The position numbers were made by a program, and so were the translations under genes. Shown piece by piece: positions 32,030 to 39,977 of a DNA stretch of 64,000 nucleotides (positions are counted from its first letter, which is position 1; every line of letters begins with the position of its first letter). The stretch is from Pantoea trifolii (lineage in GTDB: Bacteria; Pseudomonadota; Gammaproteobacteria; Enterobacterales; Enterobacteriaceae). Location of the stretch: positions 186,001-250,000 of the forward strand of contig NZ_JANIET010000001.1 in the NCBI RefSeq assembly GCF_024506435.1, written 5' to 3'. The notes under the pieces are model-generated. The model was given only the letters and a program-made list of their open reading frames with translations. It searched no databases and had not been told where the DNA came from.

Positions 32030-32745
32030 TGAAGTTTTATCGTCCGCTCGGCCCGATCAAAGCGATCACTTTTGATCTCGACGACACCTTGTATGACAAC
32101 CATCCCGTGATCCGCAAAACCACCGCCGAATCGCATGCTGCACTGCAGGCGTATCATCCGGCGCTGCGTGAATTCACCCCGGCAGATTATCAGGCGCTGC
32201 GTAATGAGTTGCTGGCGCGTGAGCCGGAAATTTATCACGACGTGTCTGAATGGCGCCGCCGCTCGGTGGAGCTGGCGTTGCTCAATGTCGGCTTATCGGC
32301 ATCAGAAGCCAGTGCCGGTGCCCGCGACGTGATGAGCGTGTTCCATCAGTGGCGCAGCGAAGTGACGATGCCGGAAGAGACGCATCAAACGTTGACGTGG
32401 CTGGGCGAGCGCGTGCCGCTGGTGGCGATCACTAACGGTAACGCCTGCCCGGAAAAGCTCGGCATCCATCATCACTTCCAGTTCGCGCTGCGTGCCGGTC
32501 CGCACGGTCGCGCTAAGCCGTGGCAGGATATGTATCATCTGGCCGCTGAGCGTTTGGACATCGCCCCGCAACACATTCTGCACGTTGGCGACGATCTCAC
32601 TACCGATGTTGCCGGTTCGCTGCGTGCCGGCATGCAAGCCTGCTGGATCAACCTGCGTGAAGGCAATCTGATGAAGATCGACGATGCGCGTTTGCTACCG
32701 CATGTTGAAATTGATCGGTTGGCATCTCTGACCTCGCTGCTATAA
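32029..32745 (+). CDS. yigB: HAD-superfamily phosphatase YigB
   Basis: YigB is a HAD phosphatase; in E. coli it hydrolyses FMN, releasing riboflavin, and 5-amino-6-ribitylamino-uracil phosphate. The 238 residues match E. coli. Motif I is DLDDTLYDN with Asp16 and Asp18, motif II is ITNGN, and motif III/IV is [10 protein letters not shown]. It shares one base (TAATG) with xerC. The uvrD promoter overlaps its last codons. Confidence 0.95.
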   Translation: MKFYRPLGPIKAITFDLDDTLYDNHPVIRKTTAESHAALQAYHPALREFTPADYQALRNELLAREPEIYHDVSEWRRRSVELALLNVGLSASEASAGARDVMSVFHQWRSEVTMPEETHQTLTWLGERVPLVAITNGNACPEKLGIHHHFQFALRAGPHGRAKPWQDMYHLAAERLDIAPQHILHVGDDLTTDVAGSLRAGMQACWINLREGNLMKIDDARLLPHVEIDRLASLTSLL

Positions 32746-32746
32746 T
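32719..32746 (+). promoter_or_regulatory. uvrD promoter
   Basis: TTGGCA (32719-32724) and TATAAT (32741-32746) are separated by 16 bases. The -10 box overlaps the yigB stop codon. The predicted start at about 32753 is the first base of the LexA box. This arrangement matches the SOS-regulated uvrD promoter of E. coli. Confidence 0.85.
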
Positions 32747-32752
32747 CAACAG

Positions 32753-32768
32753 CTGTAAATACATCCAG
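32753..32768 (+). promoter_or_regulatory. LexA box of uvrD
   Basis: CTGTAAATACATCCAG has the CTGT-N8-(A/C)CAG architecture of a LexA operator, with CCAG in the right half as in the E. coli uvrD box. It lies directly on the predicted transcription start. Confidence 0.85.
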
Positions 32769-32769
32769 T

Positions 32770-32896
32770 CGTATCCATCATCATTCGACTTGCCGCCGCG
32801 TTGGCTGCGCGTGCTCACCCCGGTCACTTACTCATGTAAGCTCCCGGGGATTCACACACTTGCCGCCTTGCTGCAAGCCGAATGATTTTGGATACG
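32770..32896. repeat. ERIC element (127 bp)
   Basis: The element is bounded by inverted arms CGTATCC.../...GGATACG and contains both conserved core segments: GCTCACCCCGGTCACTTACT and ATGTAAGCTCCCGGGGATTC, each differing by about one or two bases from the classical enterobacterial repetitive intergenic consensus. Its length is exactly the canonical 127 bases. It starts one base after the LexA box and ends 25 bases before the uvrD start, so it forms most of the uvrD 5' untranslated region. Confidence 0.95.
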
Positions 32897-32921
32897 TATC
32901 TCAATTGTTAAAACGGTGCTT

Positions 32922-35084
32922 ATGGACGTTTCTGAACTGCTTGACGGCTTGAATGACAAACAGCGCGAGGCGGTCGCCGCACCGCGCAGCAACCTGCTGG
33001 TGCTGGCCGGAGCAGGCAGTGGCAAAACCCGTGTGCTGGTGCATCGCATTGCGTGGCTGCTGTCGGTAGAGAACTGCTCGCCGTATTCGATTATGGCGGT
33101 GACCTTTACCAACAAAGCGGCGGCGGAAATGCGCCATCGTATCGATCAGCTGATCGGCACCAGCCAGGGCGGCATGTGGATTGGTACCTTCCACGGCCTG
33201 GCGCATCGTTTACTGCGCGCGCATCACCTTGATGCCGGTTTGCCGCAGGATTTCCAGATCCTCGACAGCGACGATCAGCTGCGTCTGCTAAAGCGCCTGA
33301 TCAAAGCCATGAACCTTGATGAGAAACAGTGGCCTGCGCGTCAGGGCATGTGGTACATCAACGGCAAAAAAGATGAAGGTCTGCGACCAAAACACATCGA
33401 AAGCTACGGCAATCCGGTTGAACAAACCTGGCTGCGCATCTATCAGGCGTATCAGGAAGCCTGCGATCGCGCTGGTTTAGTGGATTTCGCCGAGCTGCTG
33501 CTGCGCGCCCACGAACTGTGGCTCAACAAGCCACATATCCTCAACCATTATCGCGAGCGTTTCAGCAACGTGCTGGTGGATGAGTTCCAGGATACCAACA
33601 ACATTCAGTACGCATGGATTCGCATGCTGGCGGGTGATACCGGCCGGGTGATTATCGTCGGCGATGACGATCAGTCGATTTACGGCTGGCGCGGGGCGCA
33701 GGTGGAAAACATCCAGCGCTTCCTGCAGGATTTCCCTGGCGCGGAAACCATTCGCCTGGAGCAGAACTATCGCTCGACCAACAACATTCTGAAAGCTGCT
33801 AACACGCTGATCGCCAACAACAATGGCCGCCTCGGTAAAGAGCTGTGGACCGACGGCAGCGATGGCGAAAAGATCTCGCTCTACTGCGCGTTCAACGAGC
33901 TGGATGAAGCGCGCTTTGTGGTCAATCGCATCAAAAGCTGGCATGAAAACGGCAACGCACTGCAGGATTGCGCCATTCTCTATCGCAGCAACGCCCAATC
34001 GCGTGTGCTGGAAGAGGCGCTGCTGCAGGGCAGCATGCCGTATCGCATTTATGGCGGCATGCGCTTCTTCGAGCGTCAGGAGATCAAAGATGCGCTGGCC
34101 TATCTGCGTTTGATGGCCAATCGCAATGACGATGCGGCATTTGAGCGTGTGGTGAACACGCCGGTGCGCGGCGTGGGCGATCGTACGCTCGACGTGGTGC
34201 GCCAGACCGCACGCGATCAGCAACTCACTTTATGGCAGGCCACGCGCGAGCTGTTACAGAACAAAGTTTTAGCCGGACGCGCCGCATCGGCGCTGCAGCG
34301 CTTCTGCGAGCTGGTCGATTCACTGGCCAGCGAAACATCCGAGATGCCGCTGCATGTGCAAACCGATCGCGTGATTAAAGACTCCGGTTTATGGGTGATG
34401 TACGAGCAGGAGAAGGGCGAGAAAGGCCAGGCGCGTATTGAAAACCTTGAGGAACTGGTCACGGCAACGCGCCAGTTCAGCTATCAGGACGAAGACGAAG
34501 ATCTGATGCCGCTGCAGGCGTTCCTGTCGCATGCGGCGCTCGAAGCGGGCGAAGGTCAGGCCGACAAATGGCAGGACGCGGTGCAGCTGATGACCATGCA
34601 CTCGGCGAAAGGGCTGGAGTTCAGCCAGGTCTTTATCGTCGGCATGGAAGAGGGCATGTTCCCCAGCCAGATGTCGCTGGATGAAGGCGGTCGTCTGGAA
34701 GAGGAGCGTCGTCTGGCTTACGTTGGCGTGACGCGTGCGATGGTCAAGCTGACGCTCACCTATGCCGAAAGCCGTCGTCTTTATGGTAAGGAAGTGTATC
34801 ACCGTCCATCACGCTTTATCGGCGAGCTGCCGGAAGAGTGCGTGGAAGAGGTGCGTTTGCGCGCCAGCGTCAGCCGTCCGGTGAGCCATCAGCGCATGGG
34901 CACGCCCATCGCGCAAAACGACAGCGGCTTCACGCTCGGCCAACGCGTGCGCCATGCCAAGTTCGGCGAAGGCACCATCATCAACCTCGAAGGCAGCGGC
35001 GAACACAGCCGTTTGCAAGTGGCGTTTCAGGGCCAGGGAATCAAGTGGCTGGTGGCGGCTTACGCCCGTCTTGAGACGGTGTAG
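32922..35084 (+). CDS. uvrD: DNA helicase II (UvrD)
   Basis: UvrD is the SF1A 3'-5' helicase of nucleotide excision and methyl-directed mismatch repair. The ATG at 32922 gives 720 residues, exactly as in E. coli; the earlier ATG at 32916 is less likely. Motifs: AGAGSGKT (29-36), [36 protein letters not shown], and a C-terminal KOW/Tudor-like segment (TLGQRVRHAKFGEGTIINLEG). The ribosome-binding site is weak. Expression is SOS-controlled through the LexA box; the ERIC element would be transcribed as leader. Confidence 0.98.
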   Translation: MDVSELLDGLNDKQREAVAAPRSNLLVLAGAGSGKTRVLVHRIAWLLSVENCSPYSIMAVTFTNKAAAEMRHRIDQLIGTSQGGMWIGTFHGLAHRLLRAHHLDAGLPQDFQILDSDDQLRLLKRLIKAMNLDEKQWPARQGMWYINGKKDEGLRPKHIESYGNPVEQTWLRIYQAYQEACDRAGLVDFAELLLRAHELWLNKPHILNHYRERFSNVLVDEFQDTNNIQYAWIRMLAGDTGRVIIVGDDDQSIYGWRGAQVENIQRFLQDFPGAETIRLEQNYRSTNNILKAANTLIANNNGRLGKELWTDGSDGEKISLYCAFNELDEARFVVNRIKSWHENGNALQDCAILYRSNAQSRVLEEALLQGSMPYRIYGGMRFFERQEIKDALAYLRLMANRNDDAAFERVVNTPVRGVGDRTLDVVRQTARDQQLTLWQATRELLQNKVLAGRAASALQRFCELVDSLASETSEMPLHVQTDRVIKDSGLWVMYEQEKGEKGQARIENLEELVTATRQFSYQDEDEDLMPLQAFLSHAALEAGEGQADKWQDAVQLMTMHSAKGLEFSQVFIVGMEEGMFPSQMSLDEGGRLEEERRLAYVGVTRAMVKLTLTYAESRRLYGKEVYHRPSRFIGELPEECVEEVRLRASVSRPVSHQRMGTPIAQNDSGFTLGQRVRHAKFGEGTIINLEGSGEHSRLQVAFQGQGIKWLVAAYARLETV

Positions 35085-35099
35085 CGCGGTTGCGCTACC

Positions 35100-35128
35100 T
35101 TGACGACTTTTTCGTCTCAGCGTAACAT
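35100..35128 (+). promoter_or_regulatory. corA promoter
   Basis: TTGACG (35100-35105) and TAACAT (35123-35128) are separated by 17 bases, starting 15 bases after the uvrD stop. The predicted start is near 35135, giving a leader of about 260 bases. Confidence 0.75.
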
Positions 35129-35143
35129 GCGCGCACTATTATC

Positions 35144-35200
35144 ATGAGAGGACAATGCCTTGGACGCGCCCAGTCGATGCTGGCTCAATCACCTGTTTAA
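35144..35200 (+). CDS. corL: putative corA leader peptide (CorL-like)
   Basis: An 18-codon open frame, MRGQCLGRAQSMLAQSPV, begins about nine bases after the predicted corA transcription start. Salmonella corA is known to have a short leader gene, corL, whose translation controls Rho-dependent termination in the leader. The position, size and following stem-loop fit that model. No strong ribosome-binding site precedes it, and I cannot align it to the Salmonella peptide with certainty. Confidence 0.55.
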   Translation: MRGQCLGRAQSMLAQSPV

Positions 35201-35209
35201 CAGGAACTC

Positions 35210-35241
35210 CTAAGGTTACCTCTTTTAGCTGGTAGCCTTAG
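35210..35241 (+). promoter_or_regulatory. corA leader stem-loop
   Basis: An 11-base stem with one G-U pair (35210-35220 with 35231-35241) and a 10-base loop lies ten bases after the leader-peptide stop. No T-run follows it, so it is not an intrinsic terminator, but it may be one of the alternative structures of a Rho-controlled leader. The remaining 150 bases to corA contain a polypyrimidine tract and the in-frame GTG at 35317. Confidence 0.6.
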
Positions 35242-35394
35242 CGGTTATCAGCGACCTCCCTTTTTTACTCTCGTCGCGTGAGTTAGCACTGATTTACCCT
35301 TGAAGCGAAAGTTTCCGTGTTCAGGCTTCGCCGTGCCCGTAATCTACAGTGGTCACCGCCTTGTCCCATTCCGAAAAAATGGGGAGTTATTGCT

Positions 35395-36348
35395 ATGCTG
35401 AGCGCATTTAAACTCGATCGTAATCGCCTGACGCGCATCGAGCTGGAAGAAGACAACGACAAACTCAACACGTCTGTTTGGGTCGATCTGATCGAACCCG
35501 ACGACAGCGAACGCGATCGCGTGCAGTGCGAGCTCGGCCAGAGCCTGGCAACGCGTCCGGAGCTGGAAGACATCGAAGCCTCGGCGCGTTTCTTCGAAGA
35601 CGAAGACGGCCTGCACATTCACTCCTTCTTCTTCTTTGAAGATGCCGAAGACCACGCGGGCAACTCCACCGTGGCATTCACCATCCGCGAAGATCGCCTG
35701 TATACGCTGCGCGAACGCGAGCTGCCGGCTTTCCGTCTCTATCGCATGCGTGCGCGCAACCAGATGCTGACTGATGGCAACGCCTATGAACTGTTGCTGG
35801 ATCTGTTTGAGACCAAAATCGAACAGCTGGCGGATGAGATCGAGAACATCTATAGCGCGCTGGAGAAACTCAGCCGCGTGATCATGGAAGGCCAGCAGGG
35901 AGAAGAGTACGACCAGGCGCTGTCACGTCTGGCGGAACTGGAAGATATCGGCTGGAAGGTGCGTTTGTGTCTGATGGATACCCAGCGCGCGCTCAACTTC
36001 CTGGTGCGCAAAGCGCGTCTGCCGGGCAACCAGCTGGAGCAGGCGCGTGAAATCCTGCGCGATATCGAATCACTGCTGCCGCATAACGAATCGCTGTTTC
36101 AGAAGGTTAACTTCCTGATGCAGGCGGCGATGGGCTTCATTAACATCGAGCAGAACCGCATCATCAAGATCTTCTCAGTGGTTTCGGTGGTGTTCCTGCC
36201 GCCAACGCTGGTGGCATCAAGCTACGGCATGAACTTCGAGTTTATGCCGGAGCTGAAATGGAGCTTTGGTTATCCGGGCGCGATCAGCCTGATGATCCTC
36301 GCCGGCCTGGCGCCTTACCTCTATTTCAAACGCAAGAACTGGTTGTAA
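35395..36348 (+). CDS. corA: magnesium/cobalt/nickel transporter CorA
   Basis: CorA is the main constitutive Mg2+ channel, a homopentamer in the inner membrane. The ATG at 35395, with GGGGAG at 35381-35386, gives 317 residues (E. coli 316); the frame is open upstream to a GTG at 35317, but that extension is unconserved leader. Visible are a large cytoplasmic acidic domain (1-250), then two membrane segments with the signature YGMNFE (GMN at 278-280) between them, and the basic C-terminus FKRKNWL. Expression is likely controlled by the leader. Confidence 0.97.
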   Translation: MLSAFKLDRNRLTRIELEEDNDKLNTSVWVDLIEPDDSERDRVQCELGQSLATRPELEDIEASARFFEDEDGLHIHSFFFFEDAEDHAGNSTVAFTIREDRLYTLRERELPAFRLYRMRARNQMLTDGNAYELLLDLFETKIEQLADEIENIYSALEKLSRVIMEGQQGEEYDQALSRLAELEDIGWKVRLCLMDTQRALNFLVRKARLPGNQLEQAREILRDIESLLPHNESLFQKVNFLMQAAMGFINIEQNRIIKIFSVVSVVFLPPTLVASSYGMNFEFMPELKWSFGYPGAISLMILAGLAPYLYFKRKNWL

Positions 36349-36360
36349 CCGTTCTCAAGT

Positions 36361-36433
36361 CCAGGTCGTCATGAATGACGACCCTACAAAACCGCTCATG
36401 ACAAACGTAGGGTCGCCATTTATGGCGACCTGG
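36361..36433. repeat. nested palindromic repeat, copy 1
   Basis: Two 27-base arms (36361-36387 and 36407-36433) are inverted complements with three mismatches, and each arm is itself a hairpin (GGTCGTCAT/ATGACGACC and GGTCGCCAT/ATGGCGACC). A 19-base spacer separates them. The same arm sequence occurs at 42442-42495. It lies 12 bases after corA and resembles BIME/REP-type intergenic repeats. Confidence 0.85.
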
Positions 36434-36494
36434 TAGATAAACTTCAATTTTCTGCGTAACCTGTTGGCTCTGCTCACTATCTGATTCTTTGCTT

Positions 36495-37547
36495 ATGGCG
36501 CGCTTCTCATTGCGACTGCAATGGACACTTCTGCTGATTGCTTCGTTAGTGCTGGGGATGATCCTCCAGCTGTTCCACCTTCCTGCGGCCCTGCTGCTTG
36601 GCCCAATGATCGTCGGCACCGCAATGGGTTTGTCCGGCGCCACCGTGCGCATCGATAAACGCCTCTTCGTGCTGGCACAAGCGGTGCTCGGCTGCATGAT
36701 CGGCCAGACTTTATCGCCGGGCATTCTCACACCACTGATCCAGGATTGGCCGGTGGTGCTGGCGGTGCTGCTGCTGACGTTAGCGGCCAGCGGCTTGTCC
36801 GGTTTTCTTTTGGTGCGCTTCAGTAATTTGCCCGGCCCAACGGGCGCATGGGGATCATCGCCCGGCGGCGCTTCGGCGATGGTGGCGATGGCCGGTGATT
36901 TCGGCGCGGATGTGCGGCTGGTGGCGTTTATGCAGTATCTGCGCGTGCTGTTTGTCGCCACCGCTGCGGCGGTAGTGGCGCGCATTGGCCTCGGCAGCAA
37001 CGGCGGTGCGGCTGAACTGGTGTGGTTTCCCGCGCTGCACAGCAGCTTTCTGCTGACATTGCTAGTGATGTTCGCCGGTGCGTGGCTCGGCCAGAAGCTG
37101 CGCATTCCTTCCGGTGCTTTGCTGCTGCCGGCGCTGATTGGCGCGGTGCTGCACGGCACCGATGTAGCGACCTTGCAGGTGCCAGAATGGTTGCTGGCGC
37201 TGGCTTATGCGTTGATTGGCTGGAGCGTGGGATTGCGTTTCACCCGGCCGATTTTCAAGCTGGCGCTGCGAACGCTGCCGCAAATGTTACTGTCGATTTT
37301 CGGCTTGATGCTGTTGTGCGGCGGATTAGCCTGGATGCTGACGCGCGTTTTGCACGTCGATCTGATGACCGCCTATCTGGCAACCAGCCCGGGCGGGCTG
37401 GATACCGTGGCGATTATTGCGGCCGGCACGCGGGTCGATATGGCATTTGTCATGGCGCTGCAGACGCTACGTCTGTTCACCATTCTGCTTACCGGCCCGG
37501 CGCTGGCGCGTTTTATTTCACGCTATGCGCATGCGCGCCCGAGCTGA
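36495..37547 (+). CDS. abrB: AbrB-family membrane protein
   Basis: The 350-residue product is a hydrophobic protein of about nine to ten membrane segments with two internal repeats, each carrying a GAxxGxxPG-like motif (GPTGAWGSSPGGASAM and ATSPGGLDTVAI), the hallmark of the AbrB/YbgN family (often labelled ammonia monooxygenase or regulator of aidB). The function is not established. I use the ATG at 36495; an in-frame TTG lies two codons earlier. In E. coli this position after corA holds yigF and yigG. Its 3' end overlaps the 3' end of rarD by 30 bases on the opposite strand. Confidence 0.85.
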   Translation: MARFSLRLQWTLLLIASLVLGMILQLFHLPAALLLGPMIVGTAMGLSGATVRIDKRLFVLAQAVLGCMIGQTLSPGILTPLIQDWPVVLAVLLLTLAASGLSGFLLVRFSNLPGPTGAWGSSPGGASAMVAMAGDFGADVRLVAFMQYLRVLFVATAAAVVARIGLGSNGGAAELVWFPALHSSFLLTLLVMFAGAWLGQKLRIPSGALLLPALIGAVLHGTDVATLQVPEWLLALAYALIGWSVGLRFTRPIFKLALRTLPQMLLSIFGLMLLCGGLAWMLTRVLHVDLMTAYLATSPGGLDTVAIIAAGTRVDMAFVMALQTLRLFTILLTGPALARFISRYAHARPS

Positions 37548-38417
37548 GAACGCGACCGCATCGATAATGAACACGGCGAGCGCCAGCCAGATAAAGCCGA
37601 AGGTCACCATTTTATCCGGCGTCAGGCTCTCGCCGTAGAACAGTATCGCCAGCAGGAACATCAGTGTCGGGCCGAGATACTGGAAGAAGCCGACAGTCGA
37701 TAAGCGCAGACGCGCGCAGGCGGCCGCAAACAGCATCAGCGGAATGGTGGTGATAATGCCCGCCGCGACCAGCTTGAGATTAAGGCTCATAGCGTTGGCG
37801 CTGAGATGACTGGTGGCGCTGTCGGCAAAGCCAAACAGGTAAATTGCCGCCAGCGGAAACAGCCACAACGTCTCGATCAGCATGCCGCTCTGCGCATCGA
37901 CCTGAATCTTTTTGCGCACCAAACCGTACAATGCAAAACTCAGCGCCAGGCCAAGGCCGATAATCGGCAGCGATCCAAACTGCCACAACTGCACCAGCAC
38001 GCCGGTTGTCGCCAGCAATACCGCCAGCCACTGCAAGCGGCGGAAGCGTTCACGCAGGAACAGCATGCCAAACACCACGTTAATTAGCGGGTTGATAAAG
38101 TAGCCGAGGCTAGCCTCCAGCATGTGCTGATTGTTCACCGCCCAGATAAACAGTAGCCAGTTGCCGCCAATGGTCACGGCGGTCAGCGCCAGCAGCAGCA
38201 CCTTTTTCGGCTGCGCCAGCACGCTACGTACCTGCGTCCAGCTACGCGTCAGGGTGATCAGCAGCAGCATAAACAGCGCGGACCAAATCACACGATGCGT
38301 CATAATTTCGGTGGCGGGCACCGCTTTGACCAGCTTGAAGTAGGCGGGCGCGATGCCCCAAATAAAGTAAGCGCCGAGCGCGTAGCCAATACCCTGGCGA
38401 GTTTGTTGCGAATCCAT
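37518..38417 (-). CDS. rarD: EamA-family transporter RarD
   Basis: RarD is a ten-segment DMT-superfamily permease linked to chloramphenicol resistance; its natural substrate is unknown. The start at 38417 (or the adjacent ATG at 38420) gives about 299 residues beginning MDSQQTRQG, with GGA upstream; a longer frame from 38447 is rejected. Two EamA repeats are visible, with GNWLLFIWAVNNQHMLEASLGYF and the C-terminal FFQYLGPTLMFLLA block. It lies 22 bases downstream of yigI and its last ten codons overlap abrB. Confidence 0.94.
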   Translation of the reverse strand: MDSQQTRQGIGYALGAYFIWGIAPAYFKLVKAVPATEIMTHRVIWSALFMLLLITLTRSWTQVRSVLAQPKKVLLLALTAVTIGGNWLLFIWAVNNQHMLEASLGYFINPLINVVFGMLFLRERFRRLQWLAVLLATTGVLVQLWQFGSLPIIGLGLALSFALYGLVRKKIQVDAQSGMLIETLWLFPLAAIYLFGFADSATSHLSANAMSLNLKLVAAGIITTIPLMLFAAACARLRLSTVGFFQYLGPTLMFLLAILFYGESLTPDKMVTFGFIWLALAVFIIDAVAFSARARMRIA

Positions 38418-38439
38418 CATGTCATTCCAAAAGTACTGA

Positions 38440-38910
38440 TTAGCCAATCATGTAGGTGGCGGTAGCGGTAGCGATGTAATCGCCTTGCTGGTTATGTAAC
38501 TCCACGCGCGCCACGGCAACTTTATTGCCGCCGCGCAGCAGGCTGCTGGTGGCGATAAAGCGCTCGCCGCGGCCTGGGCGCAGATAATCAACGCGCATAT
38601 CGATGGTGCCCATGCGGGATAGGCGCTGACGCAGCTCTTCCTCGGTAATGCTCTCCTGTCGCGTCAGCGCATAGCTGACACACACCAGCCCGGCGGCGAC
38701 ATCCAGTACCGAGGCGATGACGCCGCCATGCAAAATCTGCTGCGCCGCGTTGCCGACCAGCATGGTTTTATTGGCGAAGCCGAGTTCGGCGTAATCCGCT
38801 TCCAGTCGATCCAGCTCTAATCCGAGCGCCTGATTGAAAGGCATGTGATAAACAAAAATTTCGCCAATCAGACGGCGCGCTTCCTGCTGTGTCAGCAACG
38901 GGGATAACAT
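38440..38910 (-). CDS. yigI: hotdog-fold thioesterase YigI
   Basis: The 156-residue product has the PaaI-type hotdog architecture: [16 protein letters not shown], with the helix residues typical of the active site, and [15 protein letters not shown]. YigI is described in E. coli as an acyl-CoA thioesterase active on medium- and long-chain substrates. AAGGCAGGA precedes the start. It is transcribed ahead of rarD. Confidence 0.9.
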   Translation of the reverse strand: MLSPLLTQQEARRLIGEIFVYHMPFNQALGLELDRLEADYAELGFANKTMLVGNAAQQILHGGVIASVLDVAAGLVCVSYALTRQESITEEELRQRLSRMGTIDMRVDYLRPGRGERFIATSSLLRGGNKVAVARVELHNQQGDYIATATATYMIG

Positions 38911-39075
38911 AATTCCTGCCTTAAAATGTTAACGAGTTGTGTATATTATGCCGCGTTCGAGCCGCTTTCCAGTTTCGGAAATCGGCGCTGATCAACCGCA
39001 GGTTTTGCGTGTAGAATGGCCTGCTTTTTGAACCGTCACTTGACGATTACGACACGCAGTTCTCTGGAGAATTCT

Positions 39076-39954
39076 ATGCGTAAGCATTACGCCTTGCTGG
39101 CCGCGGCGCTGATCCTTCCTGGCCTGGTGCAGGCTGAAGAAGCCACGATAAAAGAGGTTCATGATGCACCGGCAGTGAAGGGCAGCATTATCGCTAACCT
39201 GCTGGAGAAACACGATAACCCGTTCGTACTTTATCCTTACGAAAACAACTATCTGCTCTACACCTACACCACCGACATGAACAAAGAGGCGATCTCTTCG
39301 TACAACTGGGCAGACAAAGCTAAAAATGATGAAGTAAAATTCCAGCTCAGCCTGGCGTTTCCGCTATGGCGCGGCATTTTAGGCGATAACTCGGTGCTGG
39401 CGGCGTCCTATACTCAGCGCTCGTGGTGGCAGCTCTCGAACCGTGGTGCGTCATCACCGTTCCGTGAAACCGATTATGAGCCACAGATTTTCCTCGGCTG
39501 GGCCACCGATTACACCTTCGCAGGCTGGACTTTACGCGATGTGGAAACTGGCTTAGTGCATCAGTCGAACGGCCGCAGCGAGCCAACTTCACGCAGCTGG
39601 AACCGCGTCTACGCGCGCTTCATGGCGCAGAACGGCAATCTGCTCGCGGAGATCAAACCCTGGTATCGTCTGCCAGAAAGTGAAAGCAATGACGATAACC
39701 CGGACATCACCAAATACATGGGTTACTACCGCGCCAAGCTCGGCTATATGATGGGCGAGAACATTTTCAGCGTGGAAGGTAACTACAACTGGAACAGCGG
39801 CTTCGGCGGTGCAACTTTCGCCTGGAGCTACCCAATCTCTGAACATGTGCGCTTTTACACGCAGGTGTTCAGCGGTTATGGTGAATCGTTGATCGACTAT
39901 AACCATCGCCAGACGCGCTTCGGCGTAGGCGTGACGCTCAACGATCTGTTCTAA
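39076..39954 (+). CDS. pldA: outer-membrane phospholipase A
   Basis: PldA (OMPLA) is a 12-stranded outer-membrane barrel that hydrolyses mislocalised phospholipids when dimerised by Ca2+. The ATG at 39076, with CTGGAGA ahead, gives 292 residues with a signal peptide of about 20 residues (…LVQA-EEAT). The catalytic region [17 protein letters not shown] carries His162 and Ser164 (His and Ser of the active site) and the Asn. The C-terminus ends in the Phe typical of outer-membrane barrels. The upstream frame from 39016 is rejected. Confidence 0.97.
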   Translation: MRKHYALLAAALILPGLVQAEEATIKEVHDAPAVKGSIIANLLEKHDNPFVLYPYENNYLLYTYTTDMNKEAISSYNWADKAKNDEVKFQLSLAFPLWRGILGDNSVLAASYTQRSWWQLSNRGASSPFRETDYEPQIFLGWATDYTFAGWTLRDVETGLVHQSNGRSEPTSRSWNRVYARFMAQNGNLLAEIKPWYRLPESESNDDNPDITKYMGYYRAKLGYMMGENIFSVEGNYNWNSGFGGATFAWSYPISEHVRFYTQVFSGYGESLIDYNHRQTRFGVGVTLNDLF

Positions 39955-39977
39955 CCCGCAACAAAGACAGGATTACC

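Noticed and set aside
38456..38467. GGCGGTAGC followed by GGT, resembling the RfaH ops element
   Set aside because: It lies inside the yigI coding region, on the antisense strand, encodes a conserved Ala-Thr repeat, and lacks the full ops ending; no long RfaH-type operon follows.
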